Below, one piece after another: positions 44,701 through 53,349 of a stretch of 64,000 nucleotides of DNA (position 1 is its first letter; every line of letters begins with the position of its first letter). The DNA comes from CS4-C045 sp963844115. Lineage in GTDB: Bacteria > Planctomycetota > Planctomycetia > Pirellulales > UBA7805. Made by a program: the position numbers and the translations under genes. Below the pieces are notes generated by a model. That model did not search any database. It saw only the letters and a list, made by a program, of their open reading frames with translations, and was not told the origin of the DNA. The DNA lies in contig CAWJNN010000009.1 in NCBI GenBank assembly GCA_963844115.1, positions 49,270 to 113,269 on the forward strand, in the 5' to 3' direction.

Positions 44701-46644
44701 TTAGACGTCGTCAATCACGGCGTCCAGATGCACAAAGCCTTCGATCGCTTCGTACTCGGCTAGTCCCAATCGGTCATACAGTTCGGCCGTACCGCGGTTG
44801 CGGTCTTCGGCACGCTGCCAAAACTCCCGCATATCGTGTCCCGGAAAGAGCGCGCGGTCTTTCTGAGATTCGTGTTTAAAAATGGCATAGCGTTTGTGAT
44901 CGACCTCCCTCGGACTAAGTGGAACGGCCATCTCAATTTCGTGGGGTCCCCATTCGTGCCACGCACCACGGTACAGCCACACTTCGCAGTTCGCGTACCA
45001 GTCTTCATGCATGACCTTCTCACACGCCCGCACGACCGCCGCCAGGCATGTACGGTGCGTTCCATGTGGGTCGGACAAATCCCCCGCCGCATAGATCTGG
45101 TGCGGCTGCAAATCGTGAAGCAGATCGACGACGATCTGCACGTCCTCGTCGCTGAGGGGTTTCTTACGAACGCGACCCGTTTCGTAAAACGGCATATCGA
45201 GAAAGTGGAGCTTCTCTTCAGCAAGCCCGCAACTACGTGTAGCCGCAATGGCCTCACCACGACGTATCAAGGCCTTAATGTTCTGTACGTGCGCCGTGTC
45301 GATCTGTCCGGCCTTCTTATGTTTCAGCGACTCGTCGACGTGATCATCCAGTTCCTGCGTTCGCTCGACATCAATGTTATTTTGCCGATTGTACTGGGCG
45401 ACGAAATCAGCAAAACGAATCGCGTCGTCGTCAAAAACCGCGATGTTACCACTGGTCTGATAGGCGACATGTACATCGTGACCGTGCTCAACCAGTCGGA
45501 TGAGCGTTCCACCCATCGAAATCACGTCGTCGTCCGGGTGAGGTGAAAAGATCAGGATCCGCTTCGGGTAGATATTATCGAACGGCCGCGACCGATCTCC
45601 CGGTTGCTTATCTCGCTCGGGCTTTCCGCCCGGCCATCCTGAAATCGTGGCCTGCAGCTTCCGAAAGACCGCCACGTTAATCTTGTCGGCCGGGCCGTGT
45701 TCCGCGAGCAAATCCTGCAGTCCCTCCTCGTTGTAATCTTCGGAACGGAGTTTAAGGATCGCTTTCTTGACGCGTTGAGCGAGCCAAATGACAGCGCGAC
45801 GGATCATCAAGTCGTCCCAATCCACAGCTCCCAACAGCCAAGGTGCTTTCCGACGCGTAAGTTCGGCCGCCGCGGCCTCGTCCAGCACGAACTGGGCGTT
45901 CGAATGCTCCTGTAGAAAGCTGGCGGCGACGCTGGGTGTCACGTCGCCCTCGACCGCCAGGGCGATTACAAGAGCCTTGTGCTCACCGAATCCCATGAGC
46001 ACGACCTGTCGCGCATCCAGAATCGTCCCTACCCCCATCGTGATCGCTCGCCGAGGTACATGCGACTCATCAAAAAAATCGCTGGCGGCGTCACGCCGCG
46101 TTACTTTGTCTAGCGTGATCAAGCGGGTGCGACTATCTTTGCCCGATCCGGGCTCATTAAAGCCGATGTGGCCCGTCCGGCCGATGCCGAGAATTTGGAA
46201 ATCGAGACCGCCGGCCGCCGCAATGGCCGCTTCGTAGTGAAGGCAATAAGCTTGGACTTCGTCGTTGCTCACGGTTCCGTCCGGCACATGAACTTTGTCC
46301 GGATTGATGTCCACATGGTCGAAAAGGTGCTCTTTCATGAAGCGGACATAGCTCTGAAGTTCTTCCGGCTGCATGGGGTAATATTCGTCCAGGTTGAACG
46401 TCGTGACATTCGCAAACGACAGTCCGTCCTCTCGGTGAAGCCGTACGAGCTCGTTGTACACACCCACGGGCGTACTGCCCGTTGCCAACCCCAACACACA
46501 GCTCTTACCTTCCGATGCCCGCGAGCGGATCAGGTCGGCGATCTGGCTGGCCACTGCAATGCCCGCTTGGCGTGCATGCGAATATATTTTCACAGGAGTT
46601 CTCTCTAAAGACGAGAATCTCGCTAGTTGGCTTTCGTTCGTCAT
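44701..46644 (-). CDS. nagB: Glucosamine-6-phosphate deaminase fused to PIG-L-type deacetylase
   Basis: 647 residues, two domains. Residues about 15-275: NagB, with LGLATGSTPVGVYNEL, FNLDEYYPMQPEELQSYVRFM and GIGRTGHIGFNEPGS, converting glucosamine-6-phosphate to fructose-6-phosphate. Residues about 360-640: PIG-L/LmbE-like zinc deacetylase, with ILIFSPHPDDDVISMGGTL (zinc ligands HPDD) and AAGDLSDPHGTHRTCL. NagB-PIG-L fusions of this type are known in Bacteroidetes and planctomycetes. The fusion suggests sequential N-deacetylation and deamination of amino sugars. No other nag genes are next to it. Confidence 0.92.
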   Translation of the reverse strand: MTNESQLARFSSLERTPVKIYSHARQAGIAVASQIADLIRSRASEGKSCVLGLATGSTPVGVYNELVRLHREDGLSFANVTTFNLDEYYPMQPEELQSYVRFMKEHLFDHVDINPDKVHVPDGTVSNDEVQAYCLHYEAAIAAAGGLDFQILGIGRTGHIGFNEPGSGKDSRTRLITLDKVTRRDAASDFFDESHVPRRAITMGVGTILDARQVVLMGFGEHKALVIALAVEGDVTPSVAASFLQEHSNAQFVLDEAAAAELTRRKAPWLLGAVDWDDLMIRRAVIWLAQRVKKAILKLRSEDYNEEGLQDLLAEHGPADKINVAVFRKLQATISGWPGGKPERDKQPGDRSRPFDNIYPKRILIFSPHPDDDVISMGGTLIRLVEHGHDVHVAYQTSGNIAVFDDDAIRFADFVAQYNRQNNIDVERTQELDDHVDESLKHKKAGQIDTAHVQNIKALIRRGEAIAATRSCGLAEEKLHFLDMPFYETGRVRKKPLSDEDVQIVVDLLHDLQPHQIYAAGDLSDPHGTHRTCLAAVVRACEKVMHEDWYANCEVWLYRGAWHEWGPHEIEMAVPLSPREVDHKRYAIFKHESQKDRALFPGHDMREFWQRAEDRNRGTAELYDRLGLAEYEAIEGFVHLDAVIDDV

Positions 46645-46953
46645 GGCAAATCGTCCTTTCGTGATCCCCTATGGTAAACGGAACCGCGCTGGTGTCGCCA
46701 CTAGCCGCGGCGTGGCCCGCCACAGACGCGACGAAAGTTGGGGAAAAGTTCGATAAGCTTGCCGCCGTCGGTCGCTCGGCATGACACGGGCGGGTGCAAC
46801 GACCCTATTCGTTCGCCGCTTCGTTGAGCCGTTTCGGTGACCAGCTTCGTTTAGCCGCATGCCGCAGGCGTCGGTGTGTTCTGGACGCCGTCGCCTGGCG
46901 GCTTGCCGTTAAACGAAGGGACTTTTCGCTCGCCCGCGATTTCAGGGGCCACC
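46645..46953. other. Intergenic region without a recognised feature
   Basis: About 310 bases between two minus-strand genes. No supported gene, repeat or RNA; it should hold the promoter of the nagB-like gene. Confidence 0.4.
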
Positions 46954-48243
46954 CTACCCGGCCCGCAGGTCGTAACAAAATATCTGATCGTCGCGCCGGA
47001 GATACAATCTTCCGCCCAGAATGACCGGATGCGCCCAGCTGGGTCGTTCGCCACCTTCGATCTCGAACGAACTGACTTCCTGATATTCTTCGGGCGACGC
47101 CTTTGCCAAGACCATGACCGAGTTGCTGTACCAGATATAAAGGTGACCCTCTGCCGCGGTGATCGAAGCCGACCCTTTACCGCTACCTCGTTTCTTCCAG
47201 CGGACTTCGCCGGTTTCGAAATCCGCGCACCACGGTATTCCATTGGCATCGGAATCGCCGTACAGATGATCGCCGACTAATACAATTCCGCCGTGTTTAT
47301 TGTTGAGCTCGCGATTTAGCGGGTAGATTTCTTTCATTTCGACGTCGCCACCAACTGCTGGAACTTGTCGCAGCAACGCCCCGCCCCGTCCGTAGCCCGC
47401 GGAGAAGAAAACCAGGTCTTCCCGCACAATCGGTGTGGGGATGACCGCCGTGGTCGACTCGATGGGATAGCTCCACATCAACTTGCCGTCACTTGCTCGA
47501 ACGCCCAAGGCGCCTCCGGAGGTGGTTTGGACGTAAACCTTTGCGTTACCGATCTGGCTGATGACAATCGAGGAATGACCGGCACCTCGATCGCCTTCGC
47601 GCACGCTGGACCAAACCAGGTCGCCAGTATCTTTTTTCAGCGCGATCATCGTTTTTTCTTCGCCGCCCGGCGTGCAAATCAAACGGTCTCCATCGATCAA
47701 TACGGATTCGCTGTAGCCCCAGGAGTCACCCTTCTTTCCGCCGAAATCATCCTTTAGATTTTTTCGCCACACTTCCGAACCATCGGTGACGTTGGCGCAA
47801 ACCAATTCTCCATGACCCGTCAGTGCATAAATACGGTCACCGTCCAACGTGGGCGTAGATCGGGAACTGTGCCAATCGTTTGGACCCTCTTTCCAAGGTT
47901 TGCCTATGCGTGATTTCCAAAGTTGCGTGCCGTTACGAACGTCGAAACAGATGAGATGCGAATCCGGGCTGTCGGCGGTTGACGGTCCGTCACCGATCGT
48001 AAATAGTTTGCCGTCTGCAATGGCGACCGTTGCGTAACCGAGTCCGGCCCCCTCAGCTGTCCAAAGCAATTTTGGTCCGCCGTCAGGCCATTCGGTCAAG
48101 AGATCGGCGCTAGCCGAAACGCCCGTCCGCTGGGGCCCGCGAAACTGAGGCCAACTTAGGTCCGTGGTTAACTCTTTTGCCGTCGACCCTTGGGCGAGGG
48201 CAAATGCGATGAACATTCCGAGAATCATGCACGTTGTACGCAT
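46954..48243 (-). CDS. Exported PQQ-type beta-propeller protein
   Basis: 429 residues from ATG 48243 (MRTTCMILGMFIAFALAQGS, signal peptide). The start of the mature part LSWPQFRGPQRTGVSASADLLTEWPDGGPKLLWTAEG is the planctomycete WPQFRGP signature. Repeated blades follow of the type DGDRIYALTGHGELVCANVTDGSEVWRKN and GVRASDGKLMWSYP, and the end is RLYLRRDDQIFCYDLRA. Such proteins resemble BamB and quinoprotein dehydrogenases but lack a clear PQQ/metal site; function unknown. An upstream start at 48,345 gives no signal-peptide improvement and is rejected. Confidence 0.88.
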   Translation of the reverse strand: MRTTCMILGMFIAFALAQGSTAKELTTDLSWPQFRGPQRTGVSASADLLTEWPDGGPKLLWTAEGAGLGYATVAIADGKLFTIGDGPSTADSPDSHLICFDVRNGTQLWKSRIGKPWKEGPNDWHSSRSTPTLDGDRIYALTGHGELVCANVTDGSEVWRKNLKDDFGGKKGDSWGYSESVLIDGDRLICTPGGEEKTMIALKKDTGDLVWSSVREGDRGAGHSSIVISQIGNAKVYVQTTSGGALGVRASDGKLMWSYPIESTTAVIPTPIVREDLVFFSAGYGRGGALLRQVPAVGGDVEMKEIYPLNRELNNKHGGIVLVGDHLYGDSDANGIPWCADFETGEVRWKKRGSGKGSASITAAEGHLYIWYSNSVMVLAKASPEEYQEVSSFEIEGGERPSWAHPVILGGRLYLRRDDQIFCYDLRAG

Positions 48244-48305
48244 GGGCAAACAGTTCCTTGTTCTCAGGCTGGGTAGAGAGGCGAGATTGTCCAGGACCCT
48301 CGGGC

Positions 48306-48374
48306 CTGGTACCAATGTTTGTACCAGCCTGAGTGAGAGAATCAAGATCTCATACCACCGGTTCTGCCGGTGGT
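48306..48374. promoter_or_regulatory. Two inverted repeats in the divergent region before the sulfur module
   Basis: CTGGTAC-N8-GTACCAG (48,306-48,327) and ACCACCGG-N5-CCGGTGGT (48,354-48,374), between the PQQ gene and the first YeeE/YedE gene. They could be an operator or small terminators; neither is followed by a long T run. Function is not known. Confidence 0.35.
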
Positions 48375-48506
48375 CATTAACGTTGTTGACCCTGCGGCGG
48401 GGTTCTCGACCTGGATGCTTGTGAGCTGCCGATCAGCGAAGTTGAAGCCGAGTCGTATCGAGAGAACTTGAATTAAGCGATACTCAGTTCCTTGGGAGAC
48501 AGCTTA

Positions 48507-48989
48507 ATGGACTGGATCATGCAGCCTTGGCCGTGGTGGCTTTCTGGATTACTTGTCGGTATGGTCGTGCCACTGCTGTACTTCGTCGCGGGCAAGGATT
48601 TTGGAATTTCGACGAGCCTGCAACAGATTGGCGCGATGTGTGCTCCCAACAGCAAGCATGAGTATCTTCGTAAATACGACCGCCACGGCGGGCTCTGGAC
48701 GTTGGTGTTCGTCATCGGCATTGGCATCGGTGGTTTCTTGGGAAGCCAATTTCTGTCGTCGAAGCCAATTGAGTTTCTGCCCGAGTCCTACCGTAGCGTT
48801 TCAGGTGCAATCAAGTTGCTCGTGGGAGGATTCCTGATCGGCTTTGGTACTCGTTACGCCGGCGGATGCACGTCGGGACATTCGATCACGGGAATCTCCA
48901 ATCTGAATTGGCCAAGCCTGGTTGCGACGGTATTCTTTTTCGTGGGTGGGCTTGCCGTCACGTGGGGTTTAGGCAGCCTCATCTTCTGA
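48507..48989 (+). CDS. YeeE/YedE (sulfur transport, PmpA/TsuA-like) membrane protein, first half
   Basis: 160 residues from ATG 48507, after GGGAG. Four hydrophobic segments. The motif GFGTRYAGGCTSGHSITGIS, with the thiol-bearing Cys, is the hallmark of the thiosulfate/sulfur-compound uptake family. It is a half-size unit and is followed at once by a second half with GACPGP, the normal two-gene arrangement. With the TauE, persulfide dioxygenase and rhodanese genes downstream, it indicates handling of reduced sulfur. Confidence 0.88.
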   Translation: MDWIMQPWPWWLSGLLVGMVVPLLYFVAGKDFGISTSLQQIGAMCAPNSKHEYLRKYDRHGGLWTLVFVIGIGIGGFLGSQFLSSKPIEFLPESYRSVSGAIKLLVGGFLIGFGTRYAGGCTSGHSITGISNLNWPSLVATVFFFVGGLAVTWGLGSLIF

Positions 48990-49013
48990 TTTGGAAATGG
49001 AAGGCAAGAAACC

Positions 49014-49535
49014 ATGAGCTCAGCGGCAACGAATCCAAAAGACGAGGTTTCTGCAATGGACCAGAGGCCGCAGGCAGGCAGAGATGACGCCCGCACGCAG
49101 ATGTCCAATTCAGGCATGTCTCCGCTGGGATACGCAAGTGTTCTGGGCGTGGGAATTTACTTCGGGATTGTCCTGACCAAGTCCGAGGTGGTTCGTTGGC
49201 GGCGAGTTCATGACATGTTCTTGTTCAAAGAAGCACATATGTACTTGATCATCGGCCTTGGCATCGGTGTGGCGATGCTCTCAATGCTGCTCATCAAGCG
49301 TGTGGGAATCAAGACGATCGAAGGCAAGCCAATTCAGTACAAACCCAAGCCATATCATCTCGGCGTCCTAATTGGTGGGACGATTTTCGGTGCCGGTTGG
49401 GCGATCACGGGCGCCTGTCCTGGGCCAATTTACGCACAGATTGGCGCGGGTCAATGGATGGCCGTCTTTACCTTGCTTGGCGCGTTGCTCGGCATGTTTA
49501 GTTATGCGATTTTGAAGCCGAAGCTGCCTCATTAG
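49014..49535 (+). CDS. YeeE/YedE (DUF6691-type) membrane protein, second half
   Basis: 173 residues, with a polar N-terminal 35 residues and four hydrophobic segments. It carries HLGVLIGGTIFGAGWAITGACPGPIYAQIGAGQ, the partner Cys motif. Translation might instead start at an internal Met (residues 15, 30 or 35) closer to the first helix. It lies 24 bases after the first half, so the two are presumably co-transcribed and form one channel. Confidence 0.87.
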   Translation: MSSAATNPKDEVSAMDQRPQAGRDDARTQMSNSGMSPLGYASVLGVGIYFGIVLTKSEVVRWRRVHDMFLFKEAHMYLIIGLGIGVAMLSMLLIKRVGIKTIEGKPIQYKPKPYHLGVLIGGTIFGAGWAITGACPGPIYAQIGAGQWMAVFTLLGALLGMFSYAILKPKLPH

Positions 49536-49623
49536 GATTGATTCAAGGAGGAGGGCCTGACATTCTCCCAAAAACCCAAAGGTATCGCTGGAACTCAACG
49601 AAAAAACATAAGCGGAGACCTCG

Positions 49624-50478
49624 ATGCTGATTGTCTTTGTCGGTGCGCTGCTCATCGGTCTCACGTTGGGACTGCTCGGGTCCGGTGGTTCGGCCATCAC
49701 GGTTCCCGTGCTCGTCTACCTCGTGGGGCACGGCACCAAGGAGTCAATCACCGAATCGATGGCCATCGTTGGTCTTATCTCGATTGCCGCAGCGATACCC
49801 TACGCCAAAGCGCGTCAGATTGACTGGAGGAGTGTTTGGAACTTTGGCATTCCGGGTATGTTCGGGACGTTGTTCGGCGCGTGGTTGGGTGGCATCGCCT
49901 CCGACGCATTGCAATTAATTGTCTTGGGCAGCGTGTTATCCATTGCGGCCGTGATGATGATCCGCGAGCCGAAACGAGCACCGGCGGCTCGCGATTCCGG
50001 TCTTATCAATCGATCACCGATCTGGAAGATCGCAATGGAGGGTACCGTGGTTGGCATCGTAACTGGTTTCGTAGGGATTGGAGGCGGATTTCTGATCGTT
50101 CCGGCCTTGGTCGTCATGGGCAATCTGCCGATGCGACTGGCGATCGGAACCAGTTTGGCGATCATCGTCATCAAGGCCGCTGTCGGTTTTGCCAAGTACG
50201 AACACTACCTCCTTGCTCACGACCTTTCGGTTGACATGAACACAATCTTGATCTTCTCGGCTGTCGGTGTCTTCAGCAGCCAGATCGGACGGCAGATCAA
50301 TACGCGGCTGAATCAGATGTTGCTCAGGCAGGTATTCGCTGGATTCCTAATTCTGTTAGGAGCGTTCGTGATCGTCCGAGAAGTGAGCCACCTGTTTGCC
50401 TCCAAACCAACCGTGTCCGCTTCGCGCGATCCGGCAACCGTTGCCCCGTTTTGTGAAATCGGAATCGGCGGAACCTAA
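49624..50478 (+). CDS. TauE/SafE family sulfite/sulfur-anion exporter
   Basis: 284 residues, about eight hydrophobic segments in two repeats, with the family repeats GLTLGLLGSGGSAITVPVLVYLVG (first) and GIVTGFVGIGGGFLIVPALVVMGNLPMRLAIGTSL (second). Members export sulfite, sulfoacetate or related anions. The position between the YeeE halves and the persulfide dioxygenase fits removal of sulfite made from persulfide. Confidence 0.9.
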   Translation: MLIVFVGALLIGLTLGLLGSGGSAITVPVLVYLVGHGTKESITESMAIVGLISIAAAIPYAKARQIDWRSVWNFGIPGMFGTLFGAWLGGIASDALQLIVLGSVLSIAAVMMIREPKRAPAARDSGLINRSPIWKIAMEGTVVGIVTGFVGIGGGFLIVPALVVMGNLPMRLAIGTSLAIIVIKAAVGFAKYEHYLLAHDLSVDMNTILIFSAVGVFSSQIGRQINTRLNQMLLRQVFAGFLILLGAFVIVREVSHLFASKPTVSASRDPATVAPFCEIGIGGT

Positions 50479-50489
50479 TAACACAAGTT

Positions 50490-50502
50490 GACTAAATCAG
50501 TC
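50490..50502. promoter_or_regulatory. Putative Rrf2-type operator upstream of the persulfide dioxygenase gene
   Basis: GACTAAATCAGTC fits the core GACTRWWWYAGTC known for type-1 sites of IscR in enterobacteria, a member of the Rrf2 family. It lies 35 bases before the ATG. No Rrf2 gene is in the window, so the regulator is unknown. Confidence 0.4.
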
Positions 50503-50536
50503 TAAAATATCTATCTCACACATAGGATCCTCGGAC

Positions 50537-51349
50537 ATGTTACTAAAATATTTTTACGATAATGCATTGGCGCATGCATCTTATTTGGTCGGTTGTCAGA
50601 AGACAAAGGAAGCGATCATCGTCGATCCAGGTCGAGACATCGATCAATACCTGGCTACTGCCGGGAGCGAGGGCGTCAAGATCGTAGCCGCCGCCGAGAC
50701 GCATATTCACGCAGACTTCGTTTCAGGAGCACGTGAACTCGCGGAACGTGTCGGCGCTAAGCTGTTTCTCTCCGACGAAGGTTCGACGGACTGGAAGTAC
50801 CTCTACGCGAACGAATATGACTCGCAGTTGCTGAAGGATGGGGACATCGTTCAGATCGGACAAATTTCTTTTGAAGTTTTGCATACGCCGGGGCACACAC
50901 CGGAGAGTATCTCGTTCGTTCTGACAGACAAGGGCGGTGGTGCCACCAGGCCGATGGGCATCTTCACCGGCGACTTTGTCTTTGTGGGCTCCGTGGGCCG
51001 ACCGGACTTATTGGAAGAAGCCGCTGGCGTCACGGGCTCTGCCGAACCCGGTGCACGCGATCTCTTCCGTTCGGCGCTACGCTTTAAGCAGCTGCCGGAC
51101 TATTTGCAAGTGTGGCCTGCCCATGGCGCGGGCAGTGCATGCGGCAAAGGACTCGGTGCGATTCCATCTTCGACTGTTGGCTATGAGAAACTGTTTAATC
51201 CGGCCTTGCAGATTACCGATGAGCAAGAGTTCGTGGATTACATCCTTTCTGAACAACCCGAAGCCCCGAAGTACTTCGCAATCATGAAGCGTGTCAACAA
51301 GGAAGGGCCCGAAAGTGCTCGGCGAGGAAGCATTGCCGCCGACGCTTGA
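50537..51349 (+). CDS. MBL-fold persulfide dioxygenase-like protein (ETHE1/CstB/Blh type)
   Basis: 270 residues. Iron-binding metallo-beta-lactamase fold: MLLKYFYDNALAHASYLVG, IIVDPGRDIDQYL, ETHIHADFVSGARELAERVGA (HxHxD with Phe in place of the second-site His, as is common in this family), LHTPGHTPESISF, GDFVFVGSVGRPDL and VWPAHGAGSACGKGLGAIPSSTVGYEKLFN. It would oxidise persulfide (glutathione persulfide or CoA persulfide) to sulfite. Its stop overlaps the rhodanese start (TGATG at 51,347-51,351). Confidence 0.92.
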   Translation: MLLKYFYDNALAHASYLVGCQKTKEAIIVDPGRDIDQYLATAGSEGVKIVAAAETHIHADFVSGARELAERVGAKLFLSDEGSTDWKYLYANEYDSQLLKDGDIVQIGQISFEVLHTPGHTPESISFVLTDKGGGATRPMGIFTGDFVFVGSVGRPDLLEEAAGVTGSAEPGARDLFRSALRFKQLPDYLQVWPAHGAGSACGKGLGAIPSSTVGYEKLFNPALQITDEQEFVDYILSEQPEAPKYFAIMKRVNKEGPESARRGSIAADA

Positions 51350-51957
51350 TGTCGAACACGCTATCAGACGTGACCAATCGCTATAGGGTGATTGACACGT
51401 CGCCGCCAACGCTGTTTGCGAAAGGTCATGTCGCCGACACGATTAACATCCCGGCTGGCATGGTTGCCCAGTGGGCTGGCTGGTTTATTGATTACGATCA
51501 ACCGATCTACCTAATTACAAGCCCAGGGCAACTCGCCGAAGTAACTCGCGTGCTGAGAAAGATCGGCGTAGACCATATCGCCGGCGTCTATGACTCGGAA
51601 GCAGTAACGGGAGCGAACCTGCGAACTCAAAGCTACGTTTCAGCGTCACCCGAAGAACTTGTGTCCGAAATCACCAGCGGAGATTTGGCGCTTGTTGACG
51701 TACGAGCGGCCACCGAATGGATGGCAGGGCACATTGCGCAAGCACAGCACTTGTTCCTGGGACGATTGCCGGAACGGGCTGGCGAGTTCGCAGGATGCAA
51801 AGTAGTGACTCAGTGCCTGGCCGGAGGCAGGTCGGCGATCGCTGCCAGTATCCTGCAGGCGGCCGGTGCCCAGGTGACGAATATGGATGGCGGGATTACC
51901 GCCTGGAAGGACGCCAGGTTGCCAATCACGAAAGAGAATGTACCCAGCGGCGCCTGA
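51349..51957 (+). CDS. Double rhodanese-domain protein, perhaps the C-terminal part of a CstB-type fusion
   Basis: 202 residues. First domain (to about residue 95) lacks the catalytic Cys (LFAKGHVADTINIP ... QPIYLITSPG); the second has ALVDVRAATEWMAGHIAQAQHLFLG and the active-site loop TQCLAGGRS. MBL + pseudo-rhodanese + rhodanese is the domain order of CstB, here on two reading frames that overlap by one base. In another frame the end of the upstream gene would read GPKVLGEEALPPTLDVEHAI, like the linker of fused CstB proteins, so compensating indels at about 51,305-51,310 and 51,385-51,390 could hide one gene. Confidence 0.85.
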   Translation: MSNTLSDVTNRYRVIDTSPPTLFAKGHVADTINIPAGMVAQWAGWFIDYDQPIYLITSPGQLAEVTRVLRKIGVDHIAGVYDSEAVTGANLRTQSYVSASPEELVSEITSGDLALVDVRAATEWMAGHIAQAQHLFLGRLPERAGEFAGCKVVTQCLAGGRSAIAASILQAAGAQVTNMDGGITAWKDARLPITKENVPSGA

Positions 51958-52025
51958 TTGTCCAGCTGGTTGTAAAGGACACCAGCCTGCCAGGCATAGC
52001 GTTTTACGCTCGGTCGCATCGCCCG

Positions 52026-52409
52026 GTGAGGTTGCGTAAGACAACGAGTCGGAATCGTCATGCCCTATCGCACTACACCCTGTTAACGGACACTATCCAG
52101 AAGAATATCACAGAAAACTTCGATTGGTTGCAACCGGAGCAGAATGGTGAAGATGGTGACGCCGAAGTCCCACCCGCCGACCCCAAGCCTCAGGTGTATG
52201 TTAAAGAACTGCATCACCACGATGCGGCCCGGGCCGTCCTCGACGAAATATCCGCGTCGTCGGTCCAATTGCTGATTCTGCCTCGACGCCATGCGATTCG
52301 CAGTACGTCGCCCGAATTCGAACTGGAGCGGCGGCTTTTTCGTGATGCCGCCTGCGAAACCATGCAGCTAAGGCTTGGTGAGGGGGAACAATGGGGTGCC
52401 ACAACTTGA
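52026..52409 (+). CDS. USP-like fragment preceding the DUF389 gene
   Basis: Start uncertain (GTG 52026 here; the frame is open from further upstream). The segment ELHHHDAARAVLDEISASSVQLLILPRR ... FELERRLFRDAACETMQLRLG resembles the C-terminal half of a universal stress protein domain. It overlaps the DUF389 frame by 35 bases. In several planctomycete proteins such a domain precedes DUF389 in one chain, so a frameshift near 52,375-52,400 may separate one gene into two. I cannot settle this from the sequence alone. Confidence 0.45.
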   Translation: MRLRKTTSRNRHALSHYTLLTDTIQKNITENFDWLQPEQNGEDGDAEVPPADPKPQVYVKELHHHDAARAVLDEISASSVQLLILPRRHAIRSTSPEFELERRLFRDAACETMQLRLGEGEQWGATT

Positions 52410-53349
52410 CCGCAACCGCCGTGTGGCATTGGTGGAACGAGTGCAGACCAGTTCGCGGTGGGATTTTGATTTCATCGCCCTGATTTGTCTCTCCACCCTG
52501 ATCGCCACTTTGGGTTTGATGCTTGACTCGGCGGCCGTTGTGATCGGGGCGATGCTGGTCGCTCCGCTAATGACTCCGCTACTGGGGGCCGGCCTATCGC
52601 TGGTGCAGGGCAACGTGGTGTTACTGGGCAACGCGGCCAATGCTGTGTTCCGGGGATTTCTATTGGCGGTGATGATTGCGTGCCTGGTGGGTCTGTTAAC
52701 GCCTGGCCTGACGCTGACCACGGAGATGCACGCTCGTGGATCGCCAGGCGTTTTCGACCTGCTGGTTGCCTTCACCAGTGGCATCGCGGCCGCCTACGCT
52801 ATCGGACGACCGAACCTGTTGTCGGCATTGCCCGGGGTGGCGATTGCCGCTTCCCTGGTGCCACCGATTTCCACCTGCGGTTTGGGATTGGTGCTGGGCC
52901 GTTACAACCTGGCCATTGGCGCGGGGCTGTTGTTTCTCACGAACATCATCGCCATTGTGCTAGGCGCAGCCTGCAGCCTGTTTGCCGTCGGCATTCGCGG
53001 GACACATATCCACGGCACGTTCGCGGGTTGGGCATGGCGGGTCTCGTCGGCGCTGGTAATGTTGATTATTGGATTGGGCGTCTACGAAGCGCTTCCTAAC
53101 GAAGATCTGCCCGGCAGCATCCGTACGATGATTGCGGCACGCCTTCGTGAGTCGGATGCTGAGGTCGTGTCGATTTCCGTTGATAAATATCAACAGCCCG
53201 TTCAGGTCGACATGGTGATCAAGTTGCCGCGCGCACCCAGGCCTCAGTTGGCAGACGATTTGCTGCAGATTCTGAAGCGGCACTACCAGCCGCGTGTTCA
53301 ACTTGAACTGCAATCGCTACTCGTGACACGTGTCAAGACATCACCGTAA
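52375..53349 (+). CDS. DUF389 (TIGR00341-like) membrane protein
   Basis: 324 residues with a TTG or GTG start (52375 or 52378). Five to six hydrophobic segments and the DUF389 signature LICLSTLIATLGLMLDSAAVVIGAMLVAPLMTPLLGAGLSLVQGN, then DLLVAFTSGIAAAYAIGRPN and GVAIAASLVPPISTCGLGLVLG. The C-terminal 100 residues are soluble. Function is unknown for the family. Confidence 0.85.
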   Translation: MVRGNNGVPQLDRNRRVALVERVQTSSRWDFDFIALICLSTLIATLGLMLDSAAVVIGAMLVAPLMTPLLGAGLSLVQGNVVLLGNAANAVFRGFLLAVMIACLVGLLTPGLTLTTEMHARGSPGVFDLLVAFTSGIAAAYAIGRPNLLSALPGVAIAASLVPPISTCGLGLVLGRYNLAIGAGLLFLTNIIAIVLGAACSLFAVGIRGTHIHGTFAGWAWRVSSALVMLIIGLGVYEALPNEDLPGSIRTMIAARLRESDAEVVSISVDKYQQPVQVDMVIKLPRAPRPQLADDLLQILKRHYQPRVQLELQSLLVTRVKTSP

